Assembly: GCA_022376465.1 (NCBI GenBank)
Contig: JACDTU010000008.1
Coordinates: 930,001 to 994,000 of the forward strand
Direction of reading: 5' to 3'
DNA: 64,000 nucleotides
DNA from: Cubamyces lactineus
Lineage: Eukaryota; Basidiomycota; Agaricomycetes; Polyporales; Polyporaceae
Below are positions 45,752-57,075 of the stretch, in pieces (position 1 is the first letter of the stretch; each line of letters begins with the position of its first letter). The position numbers and the translations under genes were made by a program. A model generated the notes under the pieces. That model was not told the origin of the DNA. It saw only the letters and a program-made list of their open reading frames with translations, and did not search any database.

Positions 45752-46650
45752 GCCTGCCTCGCCTATTCCTTTCAGACGTGAACGAGTGAGCCGGGTTGAG
45801 ATGGCTCAGTTATGTGGGTGTATGTTTTATACGTTCCTTGAGGTCGTGCTGTACTATACCTACGGGGAAGGTCGCCGTCGTATATGGTGATTATGCAGTG
45901 TCAGGCTGTCTACGTGTTTATATTGATACAGTAGTTCGCAGTAGTGACATGATTAGCGTTGTATGTTCTTGTAGATCTTGCTGCACCTAGGAGGTCGATA
46001 TCTTACAAAGCTCAGAGAGTGAAGAACTGTCGGTGTCACTCTCCTAGAGCTACATTACGGTTAACCAAGTCACCACTTTGCACCTCCTGCAATTTAGAGA
46101 AATGGGGAAGCTCAGGTTGAGTTCACACCCGGATGACTCTAAACACATTCGGCCGTACAAAACATGATGCCATCCTCGCTGTATGTAGCCATGACTAGGA
46201 CATACGAATCCGAGACATCCGGGTGCTGCGACACTCGTCTGCCCGTCCTCTGCAACCCAGCACACATCCGCTCCGGCCGAAATTCAGTTCAAGGACGCCC
46301 ATTTTGACGAAGCCGGCGGCACATTGAAAGCCAGAAAGCCTCTCACCCAATCACATCGCGCGCTTTAGGCCGTGTCCGTCGGCGCACGTCGGCCGGGGCG
46401 ACTTAATTGGAGATCTGAACTTGAAGCGTGCGATATTGGTCCACCTAATTTAGACGCCGACGGGCACGCGCGCCACCCCACATTCTGTATCGAGTCAGGT
46501 CTATAATCAGCCCCCTGCTGCTATATAGCTAGCTAAGCGGCTCACCGGCACCCAGAACTCTCGACTTCTCATCTCGAGCCTCCCCCCTCCCCTCTCTCCC
46601 TTCTCTCTGTTTCTTGCAAAGCGCATACCCGAAGAATATTTGGACCAGAA
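45752..46650. other. Intergenic region with LEU1 promoter
   Basis: No gene seen. The TATATAG box of LEU1 is at 46523-46529. No clear Leu3-type CCGGNNCCGG site was found. Confidence 0.5.
46523..46529 (+). promoter_or_regulatory. Putative TATA box of LEU1
   Basis: TATATAG, 122 nt before the start codon, followed by a C/T-rich leader. Confidence 0.55.
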
Positions 46651-49469
46651 ATGCCTGCGCCCGTGAGCCAGCCGAGGACGCTGTACGATAAGATCTGGGA
46701 CGACCATGTCATGTACGTCCTGCGACCGTCTCGTCTTCAGTCGTGCAGGCCGATCTGACCAATGCGACGCTTCGGGTTTGTGCAGCGACATCGACGAGAA
46801 CGGACAGGCGCTGATCTACATCGACCGGTGCGTTTGGGGTCGCCCGTCCTGAGTGCTTTCGTGCGAGGAGGGCTGGATTACTAACGCACGAGCGGATCGC
46901 AGCCATTTGACCCATGAAGTGACTAGCCCCCAGGCGTTCGAGGGACTGTGAGTCAAAGATATTCTCCGCTTGTTTGGTTTGTGTACTGAGATGGATCCAC
47001 TTGTGTAGGCGTACTGCAGGCCGCCCTGTTCGTCGCCCGGACTGCACTCTCGCGACTGTAGACCACAATATCCCGTAAGCACCACACCCTACCATTCCTG
47101 TATCCCCTCAGATCGCGCTCGCATATACGATTAGGATGCATGTCAACGGCTTACTGACGCGATCCCGCCCCGCCCCTATAGGACGGCATCCCGCAAGAAC
47201 TTCACGTCCGTCGAGGAGTTCGTCGCGCAGCCCGACTCGCGCGCGCAATGCACGACCCTGGAGGAGAACGTGAAGGCGTTCGGGTTGACGTACTTTGGCA
47301 TGACCGACAGGCGGCAGGGTATCGTCCATGTCATTGGCCCCGAACAGGGCTTCACGGTAGGTCGCTCTTCGCACTGGTAGAGGTGGATCTTGTCTGATGT
47401 TTGGTTGTCTGTTTAGCTGCCCGGTATTACCTGTGTTTGCGGTGACTCCCATACATCTAGTATGTCTCCCTTGAACTCCACGGCTTCCTGCGATACTGAC
47501 GAATCGGCCTTGCAGCACACGGCGCCTTTGGCGCCCTCGCTTTCGGTATTGGTACCTCCGAGGTCGAGCACGTCCTTGCCACCCAAACCCTCCTGCAACG
47601 GAAAGCCAAGAACATGCGTATCACCGTCGAAGGCACACTGAACGAGGGCGTCACCTCCAAGGACGTGATCCTGCACATCATCGGTGTCATCGGCACGGCT
47701 GGTGGTACTGGATGCGTCATCGAGTACGCGGGCTCTGTCATCCGCGGCTTCAGCATGGAGGCGCGGATGAGCATGTGCAACATGTCCATCGAGGCCGGTG
47801 CGCGAGCGGGCATGATCGCGCCTGACGATGTGACGTTCGACTACCTGCGCGGACGGCCGCTCGCGCCCAAGGGCGAAGTGTGGGACCGCGCGGAGGCGTA
47901 CTGGCGCACGCTGAAGACGGACGAGGGCGCCAAGTTCGACGTCGAGGTGAACATCCGCGGCGAGGACATCGTCCCGACCGTCACCTGGGGCACGTCCCCG
48001 CAGGACGTCGTGCCCATCACCGGCAAGGTGCCCGACCCGGCGGCGGTGTCCGAGCCAAGCAAGCGTGCGGCGATCGAGCGTGCGCTGAAGTACATGGGCC
48101 TGGAGCCCAACACGCCCATGGAGGAGGTCAAGATCGACAAGGTGTTCATCGGCTCGTGCACGAACTCCCGGATTGAGGACCTCCGCTCTGCCGCGAAGAT
48201 CGTCCTCGCTGCTGGGCCCGAGGCCAAGGTCGCCGAGGGTGTATACGCGATGATCGTCCCTGGCTCCGGGCTCATCAAGCAGCAGGCCGAGGCGGAGGGC
48301 CTCGACGCCGTCTTCAAGCGTGCGGGCTTCGACTGGCGCGAGGCGGGCTGCTCGATGTGCTTGGGCATGAACGAGGACCAGCTCGCCCCGGGTGAACGCT
48401 GTGCGAGCACGAGCAACCGCAACTTCGAGGGCCGCCAGGGCCCTGGCGGGCGCACGCACCTCGTCAGCCCGGCGATGGCCGCCGCGGCTGCGCTCACTGG
48501 CAAGCTCACGGACGTGCGCAAGTTCTTGGGTAAGGATGCGGAGGCGAAGATCGCGGCGGGCCCGAAGCTGAAGCTCGCGAGCGCAAGCGAATTCCTTACC
48601 GACCCCGTCCTGCCCCCACCGGAGCCCACGGAGAACCTCCGCGGGGCGGGTGCCCCCGGCGCCGAGGGCGCTCCTGCCACGGAGGGCCGCCCGCTACCTA
48701 AGGCGGAAGCGCCGTCGAAAGTCGCGCCGTTCACTGTGCTCAAGGGCATCGCTGCGCCGCTGCACATCGAGAACATCGACACGGACATGATCACGCCCGC
48801 GCGGTTCCTGAAGGTGCTGAAGCGGACGGGCCTGAAGAACGCGCTGTTCGCGAACCTGCGCTGGGGCGCGGACGGGCAGCCGACGGACTTTGTGCTCAAC
48901 CGTGAGCCGTACACGCACGCGAAGATCTTGGTGTGCGATAAGCACAACTTTGGCTGTGGTAGTTCGCGCGAGCATGCGCCTTGGGCTTTGTGAGTTTTAC
49001 CTTCGTCGTGTATCTGACGCCCGTGGATGTGTGCGTATGCTGACGGGGCTCGGCTCCGACTTACAGGAAGGACTTTGGGATCATGTGCATCATCGCGCCG
49101 AGCTTTGCGGATATCTTCAAGAACAACACGTTCCAGAACGGGATGCTGCCCGTCATCCTGCCCGAGGAGCAGTGTCAGGAGCTCGCGGCAGAGGCAGAGC
49201 AAGGCCTCGAGCTCGAAGTCGACCTGGAGAAGCAGGAGGTGCGGCGCGCGAGCGGGAAGCCCGCGTTCGCGTTCACGGTGGACGCGTTCCGGCGACACTG
49301 CCTGCTGAACGGGCTGGACGACATCGCGCTGACGCTGCAGAAGGCGGACCGGATCGAGGAGTTTGAGCAGCGCCGGAGCCAGCTGTGGCCGTGGCTGGAC
49401 GGGTTCGGGTACAAGGGCAAGCGCATCCCGGTGAACGTTGGGGGGCAGGCGAGCAAGATGGACTGGTGA
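46651..49469 (+). CDS. LEU1: 3-isopropylmalate dehydratase (fused large and small subunits)
   Basis: Eight exons, 46651..46712, 46786..46827, 46903..46947, 47009..47074, 47182..47356, 47417..47459, 47516..48989, 49067..49469; 769 residues. The aconitase-like half carries [31 protein letters not shown], and the 4Fe-4S ligand Cys residues in GSCTNSR (near residue 356) and CSMCLG (near 423). After a Pro/Ala linker, the swivel domain ([32 protein letters not shown]) occupies about 560-769. It isomerises 2- to 3-isopropylmalate in leucine biosynthesis. Six short 5' exons precede one of 1,474 nt, a 5'-biased intron pattern. Confidence 0.97.
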
Positions 49470-50207
49470 GCGATCGTGTGGGCGTCGACGCGCGGAGGGC
49501 GACGTTGGACGAGGCGATTAACCGAGCAAGGTGAACTTGAACCGGTGGACGTGCGGGTGTAGCTCGCGTGCCTGCTTGCGCGGTGTCGTGCATCATGCTC
49601 GGCGACAAAAGAAGAGTGCGAGATGCGGGCTGGACGGGCAGGGTGAGGAATGTTACATGCATGTATCTGTCGCTGGAGGAGTGTAGGATTATGACAGGGT
49701 ATGGATACCGCTACCGGTGTGCATGATGTCGGTTTGTGTACTTGTCGCGTCTGTCATATATGTTGTCAAGAAACCGGGGTTTCGCGCGTCGAGCATCATG
49801 ATCGACTGTCGTATCTCGTCCTGCGCCGACGCTGCGAAGTTGGGAACTGTGATTTGCGTTGCGGGCCCTGGGTGCGCACATTGTTGAGTCGAGTGGGCGG
49901 GGCGGGGCGGGTGGAGACGGGGGAGGTGGAGAGCCTGGAACGCGGGGGAGACTGACGTGGGTGGCCAATGTCATGGCTGCGGTGGCGGGAGGAGAGACGC
50001 GCGAGGCGAGCGAGGACGAGCAGCCCGGAGCGCACTGAGCACTCTGGTGGCTGCTCAGTCAGTCCGTCATCGTCAAACATTAACAACGGATTCCATAGCT
50101 CCCTGATCCAGTCTCACTCCTCCCACCTCTCTCCTCTTGAATGCTGTCCCCATAGCCTGCCTCCTCACACCCCCTCACCTCCTTTCCCTCCTTCTTTGTT
50201 GCCCACG
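49470..50207. other. Intergenic region
   Basis: 3' flank of LEU1 and C/T-rich leader of the next gene; nothing else seen. Confidence 0.5.
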
Positions 50208-53200
50208 ATGAGCTCGGTCTTGCCCCCTGTCAAGCCGAGCGCTACATACCCTCTCCCCGCCACTCCAGAGGACGATGGCGCATACCCCGGCAGCAGTGGC
50301 AGCAGCAGCAGCAAGAGTAAAGGCAGCAGCACCGGTAAGTGTTCACAGTGCACACCGTGCATGCATCATCGCCCTCCGCCCGTGAAACGGGTGCGCAACG
50401 TTAAACGTTCAGCTGAAACGGTTCCGCCGCGCGCAGCCGCCCTATCCCCAGCCCCCCGTCCCAACTTCGTCCGCCGCGAAACGGATCAGATCCTCTCTTA
50501 TTACCAGTCCGAGCTTGCTGGTCGGCCCTTTGACTACGCGACGGCTGCGGCCGAGCACGCTAAGAGTCAAGGTTCTTCCACAGCCGTCACCAACACGACC
50601 GCAACGACCACCTCCACCACCACCACCATCCCCGCAGCGCAGCACGCGCGGCAACCGTCCGCCTTCTCTACCTCCTCCCCGTCCGAGTACTCGTCCCGCT
50701 ACTCCTCGGAATCGTCCTTTGCCCCTAAGGAATACGCGTCGAACGCGTCCGCAAACGCGTCTGTGTCACTCTCGGAGTCTCCGTCCCAGCTGCCCACCCC
50801 TGTACGTGCCCACGCCGGGCCCTTATCGGAGAACGAGCCCCAGCCCGCACACGGCGTCACAGCCCGACACTCACGGCGCCCAAGCGTGCCCACCGAGGGC
50901 GGTGCAGACAGGCGAAGACTCGCCATCGTCGAGATGGACGCGCCCACTGCGCTCTCCGTGAGCCGTAAAAGGAGCAAGCAGTTGTCGCACGAACCCTCCG
51001 GTTCGAGCTCTTCTTCCTCTGCCTCCCCCATGTCCACCACCACCGCCGGCACGACCCTCTACTCGCGCCGCGGCGTGCACATCGGCGGGCTTGCGCTCGT
51101 CGCCCCGCCCGACGCGTCGCCGAAGACGTACACGAACCTGACCCCACCCTCGACGGCTCCGGTCGCGGCGGACCGAGCGTCCCATCCGCCTCCCACTGCT
51201 TCTTCACACTATCACGCCCACGCGCGCTCGGCGTCTGAAGCGGTCGACTCTCGTTCGCACTCGCACTCGCACGCACACAGGGCAGGGCGTGGCCTCCACC
51301 ACAAGTCGTCCCGTGACGTGGGCATCGTCGGCCTCAGCTCCGCCTCCACGGCGTCGGACAGCTTGGGCCCCGCGAGTCCGGTCAGCGACGATTACCACAT
51401 GTACGTCCAGCACGAGGGCTTGGGCGTCCCGCTCTTCCAGACGCCAGCAAAGTCCCGCTCCCCTTCTCCCGGCGGCGGCGGTACCACCCCAGACCTCTCC
51501 GACATGAGCACGGGGAGTGCGAGTGCGTACCATCGCTCTCCTGGGCAAAGACTCCTGTCGACTCCGATCTTCGGTATGGAGGACGGCATAGTGACGCCGG
51601 GCATAGGGGAGTACAAGGACATCCAGCAGCCCGTGGTGGGCCCAGTGATTGTCGGGTTGTCCCCTGAGCTGCTGCAGAGGACACAGCAACCACCAACACC
51701 ACAGCAACAGCAGCAACAACAGAAGGCAGTCTCATCCGCAGCCCCGCAACCCCATACACGAGCACAATCGCCCTCCTCTTCTTCCTCCTCATCCTCGCCT
51801 TATCAAAGTCCACCCGCATCATCACCGACGTCGTACCTGCACTACAAGCCAGGGGTGCACTCGACGGCTGGGCCGCTCCCGCCCCCACCGCGATCCATCT
51901 TCGACACGAACCCGAGTCTGCCGCCCCCACGCCCGCCCCGGTACAACACGCCATTGCCCCCGGGCGCGCGCCGGGAGATTGAGGCGATCAAAGAGAAGCT
52001 GCAGCTTCCCCAGTCGGTCTCCGCCGTGCTGGCCGCACGAACGCCGCCGGAGGCGAACAAGCGCCTCGGCCACGAGCCGTCCGCGTCTGCAAGTGCTTCT
52101 GCGTCTGCGTCTGCATCTGCATGCGTGTCGCCGTCGCCGTCGGCCCGGTCAGACACCAGGGACAGCGAGGAGTCCGCTTATAGCCAGGACAATGAGTACG
52201 TCGTGCCTCTTGTTATTCTTGCTACGACTACCGGTGCTGCTCGTGATGCTGCTGTTTTGGACCGTTGTTCACGACCGTCATCTTCGTCTTTTCGCAGGTC
52301 GTCCGTCAAGCTGGTTCCCTCAAGCAGCGTGCACAGACGGGAAGGCGCGTTCCCGCCGTCGACCATCCTCAGCTCTCCGCCCGGACAGCCATTCGTGCAG
52401 TCTCCGCGCGCGAGCGAGGAGCTCTCGACATCTTCGCATGCTGATGGTCGACCGGTTGTCGTCATTGAGCACGACCACGAGAGCGAGCCCGAGAAGCGTG
52501 CGGACGACGTCCCGCTGCGCGAGCGGAAGGACTCCGACCGACGTTCGGGACTCGAGCTCCGTCGGGAGAATAGCTGGGTGAGCCTCCGCCAGGAGCTCGG
52601 GGAGCGCCAGAGCTCGCCGAACGGCAAGTCCGCCGTGCTGCCCAACGTAAGCGTGAGCGTGAGCGCGAACGTCTCAATCTCCCGCACGCCGTCGTCCGTT
52701 TCTGGGGTCTCGTCCTCGTCCTCGTCAAATTCGTCTCGCCTGCCCGTGCCCCCGCCAAAGAACGGTCGGGGCGGGTCCGACGATGAGAAGCAGAGCAACA
52801 CGCTCGCGCCGAGCTCGTTCCGCGCGACGCTCACGAACCTGAAGCGCTTCTCGTCCCTCCCGCGCACGCCGTCGCGCTCGTCGCGATCCAGCAAGCACTC
52901 GACGAGCCCCGGGCCGGAGCAGCGGCGGTCGCTCTCCCCGACTCCCCCTGCTCCGATGAGCCTCGACCTGCCGACCCCGCGCCGGATCGTGCCCAAGCCG
53001 ACCATCGTGTCGTCGTGGCCGCCGCCGATGAACGTGCGGGACATCACGATTCTGCGGAGTTCGAGAGATCGTGCGAGGGCGTATGCGGAGAAGATCAACG
53101 AGCTTGCGATGTATGATTGTGGGCTGCGCGAGTGGCAGGCGTCGCAAGGACGTCCAGGTGCGTCCCTACAAACTAAGGTGAGCATGACACACGATGATGC

Positions 53201-54148
53201 TGAGGCGCGGCGCGAACAGGCTCGCATCCTAGAGCACAGTCGCAGCGCACGGCACGGAGCACACTGCAGGCACCACTGCCCGCAGAGCTCGGCGGCATGT
53301 CGCCACAGGGCAGACACGTCTCGCACGGCTCGCTTGCTTCGCAGGCGACGTTCCCGATCCGCGCGGACGCGTATACCGCGACAGACCTCTCGCTGCGCCC
53401 GATCGACGTCGAGGCATCCACCGCGCCCCCACCTGCGCTCCCGTACCCCGCGCTTGCGCAGGCGAATATATCTCGCACCTCGACGCGCTCCTCTACACTG
53501 CTCTCCTCCCCGACAAAGACGCTTGCGATCTTGCCGGGGACCAAGGGCACCGGAACGGGCTTCTTCGCATCGCTCGGGCGTAAGACGAGCGTTCGTAGGG
53601 AAAAGGGCCTCTCAGGGCTGGCGGCGTGCCAGCAGCCGCCCAACAGGGTGCGCACAAAGCGCCCTCCTGCGCTCGCTGCGTCTCGCTCGAACCCACAAGC
53701 CCCAACAACGTCTGCGCGCGAGGCCCCACTGCCTGCTGCGCCCGCCATACCCGGAGGGCCGCGCGCTGCGCCCGGGCGCATACAGCGCTCGAAGACGTAC
53801 TCGGTCTCCGCGAGCCCTCCTCAAGCCTCCCCACCCGAACACACCAACACCAACGCCCCCGCCCCAGTCGCAGCCGAGAGCCAGCCAAATAGTCAGCGAC
53901 AGAGCGCCATGGCCCGGCGCCCATCGCTCTTCGCGCGCGCACGCCCGGCGCATACGTCCGTAGGGCCCGTCGCGTCGAGCGCGGTGGCGGACCCGGCGTT
54001 CCAGCGGCAGGTCGACAAGCTCGCGGCGATCCTGCCGCATGCGGACCGTGCGGTGCTTGCGGGCTACTTGCGCCGTGCGGGGGAGGACATACTGGCGATC
54101 GGGCAGTATTTGGAGGACGAGAAGAATGGGACTGTGCGGAGGGACTGA
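50208..54148 (+). CDS. Large Ser-rich disordered protein with C-terminal CUE-like helix bundle
   Basis: Model with four exons, 50208..50334, 50413..52195, 52298..53177, 53270..54148; 1222 residues. The third intron (92 nt) is required because the frame shifts there. The first two (78 and 102 nt) are multiples of three, stop-free and have strong donors (GTAAGT, GTACGT), so an isoform of 1282 residues is possible. The protein is Ser/Pro/Thr-rich. Islands of ordered sequence are NFVRRETDQILSYYQSELAG near the N-terminus, RDITILRSSRDRARAYAEKI before intron 3, and the last ~55 residues FQRQVDKLAAILPHADRAVL plus AGYLRRAGEDILAIGQYLED, which look like a CUE/UBA three-helix ubiquitin-binding domain. 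The overall family is not recognised. Confidence 0.78.
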
Positions 54149-54884
54149 CTCTGAGTAAGCCTGGTTCGAGCCTTTTGAGCTTAGGCTTGAGCTCGGGAGG
54201 AGTGTGCTGCGAGTGTGGATGCGGCGACCTCTCCCTCTTGAGGCTGGGCGTGGTGCTCGGTGCTTAGTCCCTTCGCTTGTGTATTTTGTATGTGATTTCT
54301 CGTTTTATGTTGCATCCCTCGCACCCGGCTTGCATATCGCTCCTGACCTTCGCTATCGTCTTGATTCCCCCTTTCTCTCCCAACCCCCCTTTGTCGCCCA
54401 GGTCCTACCATGGCACACTCAGCCTTCTCGATCTGGATATCGTTTCGTTCCACCGATACCATGCCCGTAGCCGCGGCCGTGCATCCAGCCAGACTCTTCT
54501 ACGTTTTCTCGACGCTTGACGTTCTCTTTATGCCGTACATCTTAGCATCATCATGGACTCGCTTGGCCTTTCTTCGCCTCCTTCCACCCTCTCGCACCTC
54601 CTACTCAAGTACGATAGTCATATGGCAGACACGCATGGTTAATGTACGTATACCGCTCCTTCTCGCTGTACTTCTAGCCCATCGCCACCAAAATGCATAG
54701 ACAGTCTGCGACTCGATCATTATAACTTCAGCTATCATTCTATGGGGTTTCCCCCCGCGGTCAGCCCATTGGGACGCCGGCGGGTTTGAACTTGGGACCA
54801 CTGCGTTTTACCGCTGGAGGGGCGAAGCCTATTTCGGAGGGACTACATCAGTACATTCGCTCACTTGTAGGTCAGCAGCGAACG
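54149..54884. other. Convergent intergenic region
   Basis: 3' flanks of the CUE-like gene and HEI10; C/T-rich near 54360-54610. No RNA gene could be confirmed. Confidence 0.5.
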
Positions 54885-56630
54885 CTAACCTCGAGTGAAA
54901 GCGGCCTGTGCGGTCGACATCCGTTGTTGAGGAACAGACCACTGTGGCGCCGTGTTGCGCCCACCGTGTCGTCCGCCTCCTGGATTGGCCACCAAGTTCT
55001 CCACCTCGACGGTACTGTCCGAATGCTCGGACCGTGCGGTGCTTCCCGCGCTGGTCCGGAAGGAGCGATGGTCCATCGCGTTGAACGGCTGGCGCTGTGC
55101 TGCGCCGTGACGCGAAGTGGTTGCTTGGGGCTGTCGCCATGCCGTCCCAGGGGCGCTGGATTGCATGCCGATGGGACCTGCTGCGGCAGTGCGGTTCACG
55201 ATGGGTGTTCGCTGGATCTATAACAGGATGTGCCTTAGGTACGTTGACCGTCTGTCATGCAAGAAGACGCACCCCGGCCGCCTCCATATTGCCCACAACG
55301 GCACCCATATCAAGACCACCTGCCCCGCCAATACCGGTGGCGTAGCCATGCTTCATTCTCCCACTGGGATCTTCCTGTCGCTCCTGCATGCCAATACTTT
55401 GGTTCCCGAGGGGCATGACACCATCTTTACCAGCAACGGCTCCTCCCAGGAGCGCTTTTCGCTTCAGTTTGTCGTACTGGGCCTGTGAACCATGATGAGC
55501 AGTGGAGCCACTGAAAACACCATCACATTACACACCTTAAGTTTATGGTACTCTTTCTCGCTCTCCTTGAGAGAGTCTTGCAAAGTAGCAGTCTTACGGC
55601 GCTCCGTATCAATATCGCGTTCCATCTCTGCGGCGAATATTAGCGACTAGCCGATGCAAGAGCAGTGCATCCTCACCTTGAAGCTTGTTGGTGAGCAGGC
55701 TAATCTCGCCGTTCGCTATTACAATAGTTGGATCAAATGGCTCAGCCTGACGGGAACAGATTGAGTCACCTTCTCTGATTACATTCTCAAGTCGCTTCTC
55801 CAGTTGTGCATGCTTCTCAGTAACATTGCGGTACAGCGCTTGCTGGAAGGAACTGTACGAATGTGAACGATGGATCTGCAAGATGTCGTTCGTTGCTCAC
55901 TGTTCTTGATGGACTTGATACTGCCAGAATGACAGTGCTCTGGGAAGATGCAATGTCAGCAAGCGGTACTATTTGCTAACCTTGGGGAGCCGACCTGCTG
56001 CAGATTTCGAGGATGATGGCAGGGTTCAGACCAGATAGGACTGACTTCGACGCGTTTCAACGCGATACACCTTGCTATATGCGCGCATACATACAGTTTT
56101 ATAGTCGTTGGACGGGTGCAAGGAGCACACCTGGGGCTCGTATGGTTATGCTCTGGCTACCGTAGAACATAAGTACGTACGACGACATCGTCGCTAGAAA
56201 TCCGTCAGGCGATGTAGAAAACGTGCATGGCAACGCTGAGACGTACGGTTCCGTGAGAGACGTTTCACATGCTGGTAGGGAGTCAGATGGCTTCGGTCTA
56301 TCTTGCTATACGTTCTGCGAATACCTGGACAGAGCCTAGACGCATTGAACAGCTCGTTTGCGCATTCAACTGCAGCAATATTGATATGCGTCAGGACCAG
56401 ATGGCATGAGGCAGTACATACCACAGAATATATGCGAGCCTAGACGATACAGGGGTCACCACCATTAGCTCGACCACAAAATCGCCTTCCATTGAGTTGC
56501 CAAGCTCACAGGTTGTCTGTATTCTGTGAATCAACGGAGGTCCAAAGCAAGTGCCGCATACACTCACCACTACTGCCTTGTCGGCCAGGGACCGCCTGCA
56601 TGTAAGCCTGTTGCAACGCAAATTATCCAT
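54885..56630 (-). CDS. HEI10: HEI10/CCNB1IP1-like meiotic RING E3 ligase, 14 exons
   Basis: Fourteen exons: 56630-56568, 56516-56510, 56439-56422, 56369-56325, 56271-56247, 56193-56181, 56130-56095, 56044-55995, 55939-55901, 55852-55770, 55715-55677, 55627-55536, 55482-55273, 55217-54885; 1053 nt, 350 residues. Spliced, the N-terminus is a RING finger with Cys/His residues in LRCNRLTC, VVTTCSHIFC, ECANELFNASRLCPAC. VCSLHPSNDYKTSVLSGLNP and a coiled coil (FQQALYRNVTEKHAQLEKRL, EMERDIDTERRKTATLQDSL) follow, then a Ser/Gly/Gln-rich tail. This is the HEI10 layout; such proteins mark and stabilise meiotic crossover sites as SUMO/ubiquitin ligases. Six of the first seven exons are 45 nt or shorter, one of them 7 nt, so the gene is invisible without splicing. 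The terminal exons are less certain than the RING. Confidence 0.87.
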
Positions 56631-57075
56631 GACTTGATGAAACACAGTCTAGCAGAGATGGTGGTGGCAGTCGAAATGAGAAGGGTGTCTGGCCAGCTCT
56701 TGGACATGACGCGAAGGCGCGTCAAGACGCGTTGCATTACCCACGTGATCGTGACAGTACAGAACAGAGCCTTGTATGGAAAAGGCTGGCCGCTAGACGG
56801 GGGAGAATAGGTGCTACGATGGATGGTTCAAGGGGTAGGTAACGTATACGTAGTGGAATCTGCGAATTCATGTCAGGGTAGTATTATCCAAGAGGCGTGT
56901 ACAGCGTGAACAACATCAATGTCATTAAATACCGTCATGGCGAGGCAAACCGGAAGCAGCGCACTCACGATGTCTATTCACATTGACGGAATGTCCATGT
57001 GCGTATGTGTACGAACCAATGATGCACAGCAATGTAACAGTGGGGAGAGAGACCGTGACTAACAACACAAAAGGT
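56631..57075. other. Intergenic region
   Basis: HEI10 promoter side and 3' flank of the GAS2-domain gene; no gene seen. Confidence 0.5.

Noticed and set aside
47841..49298. 485-codon minus-strand frame opposite LEU1
   Set aside because: Antisense shadow of the GC-rich LEU1 exon; LEU1 is unambiguous.
52178..53326. 382-codon minus-strand frame
   Set aside because: Antisense shadow of the Ser-rich CUE-like gene, which has the coherent exon structure.
54740..54830. tRNA-like T-arm sequence near GGTTTGAACTTGGGACC
   Set aside because: No acceptor, D or anticodon stem could be folded around it.
55252..55272. 21-nt intron followed by a 9-nt exon in HEI10
   Set aside because: Intron too short; a single intron from 55272 to 55218 keeps the frame and is of normal size.
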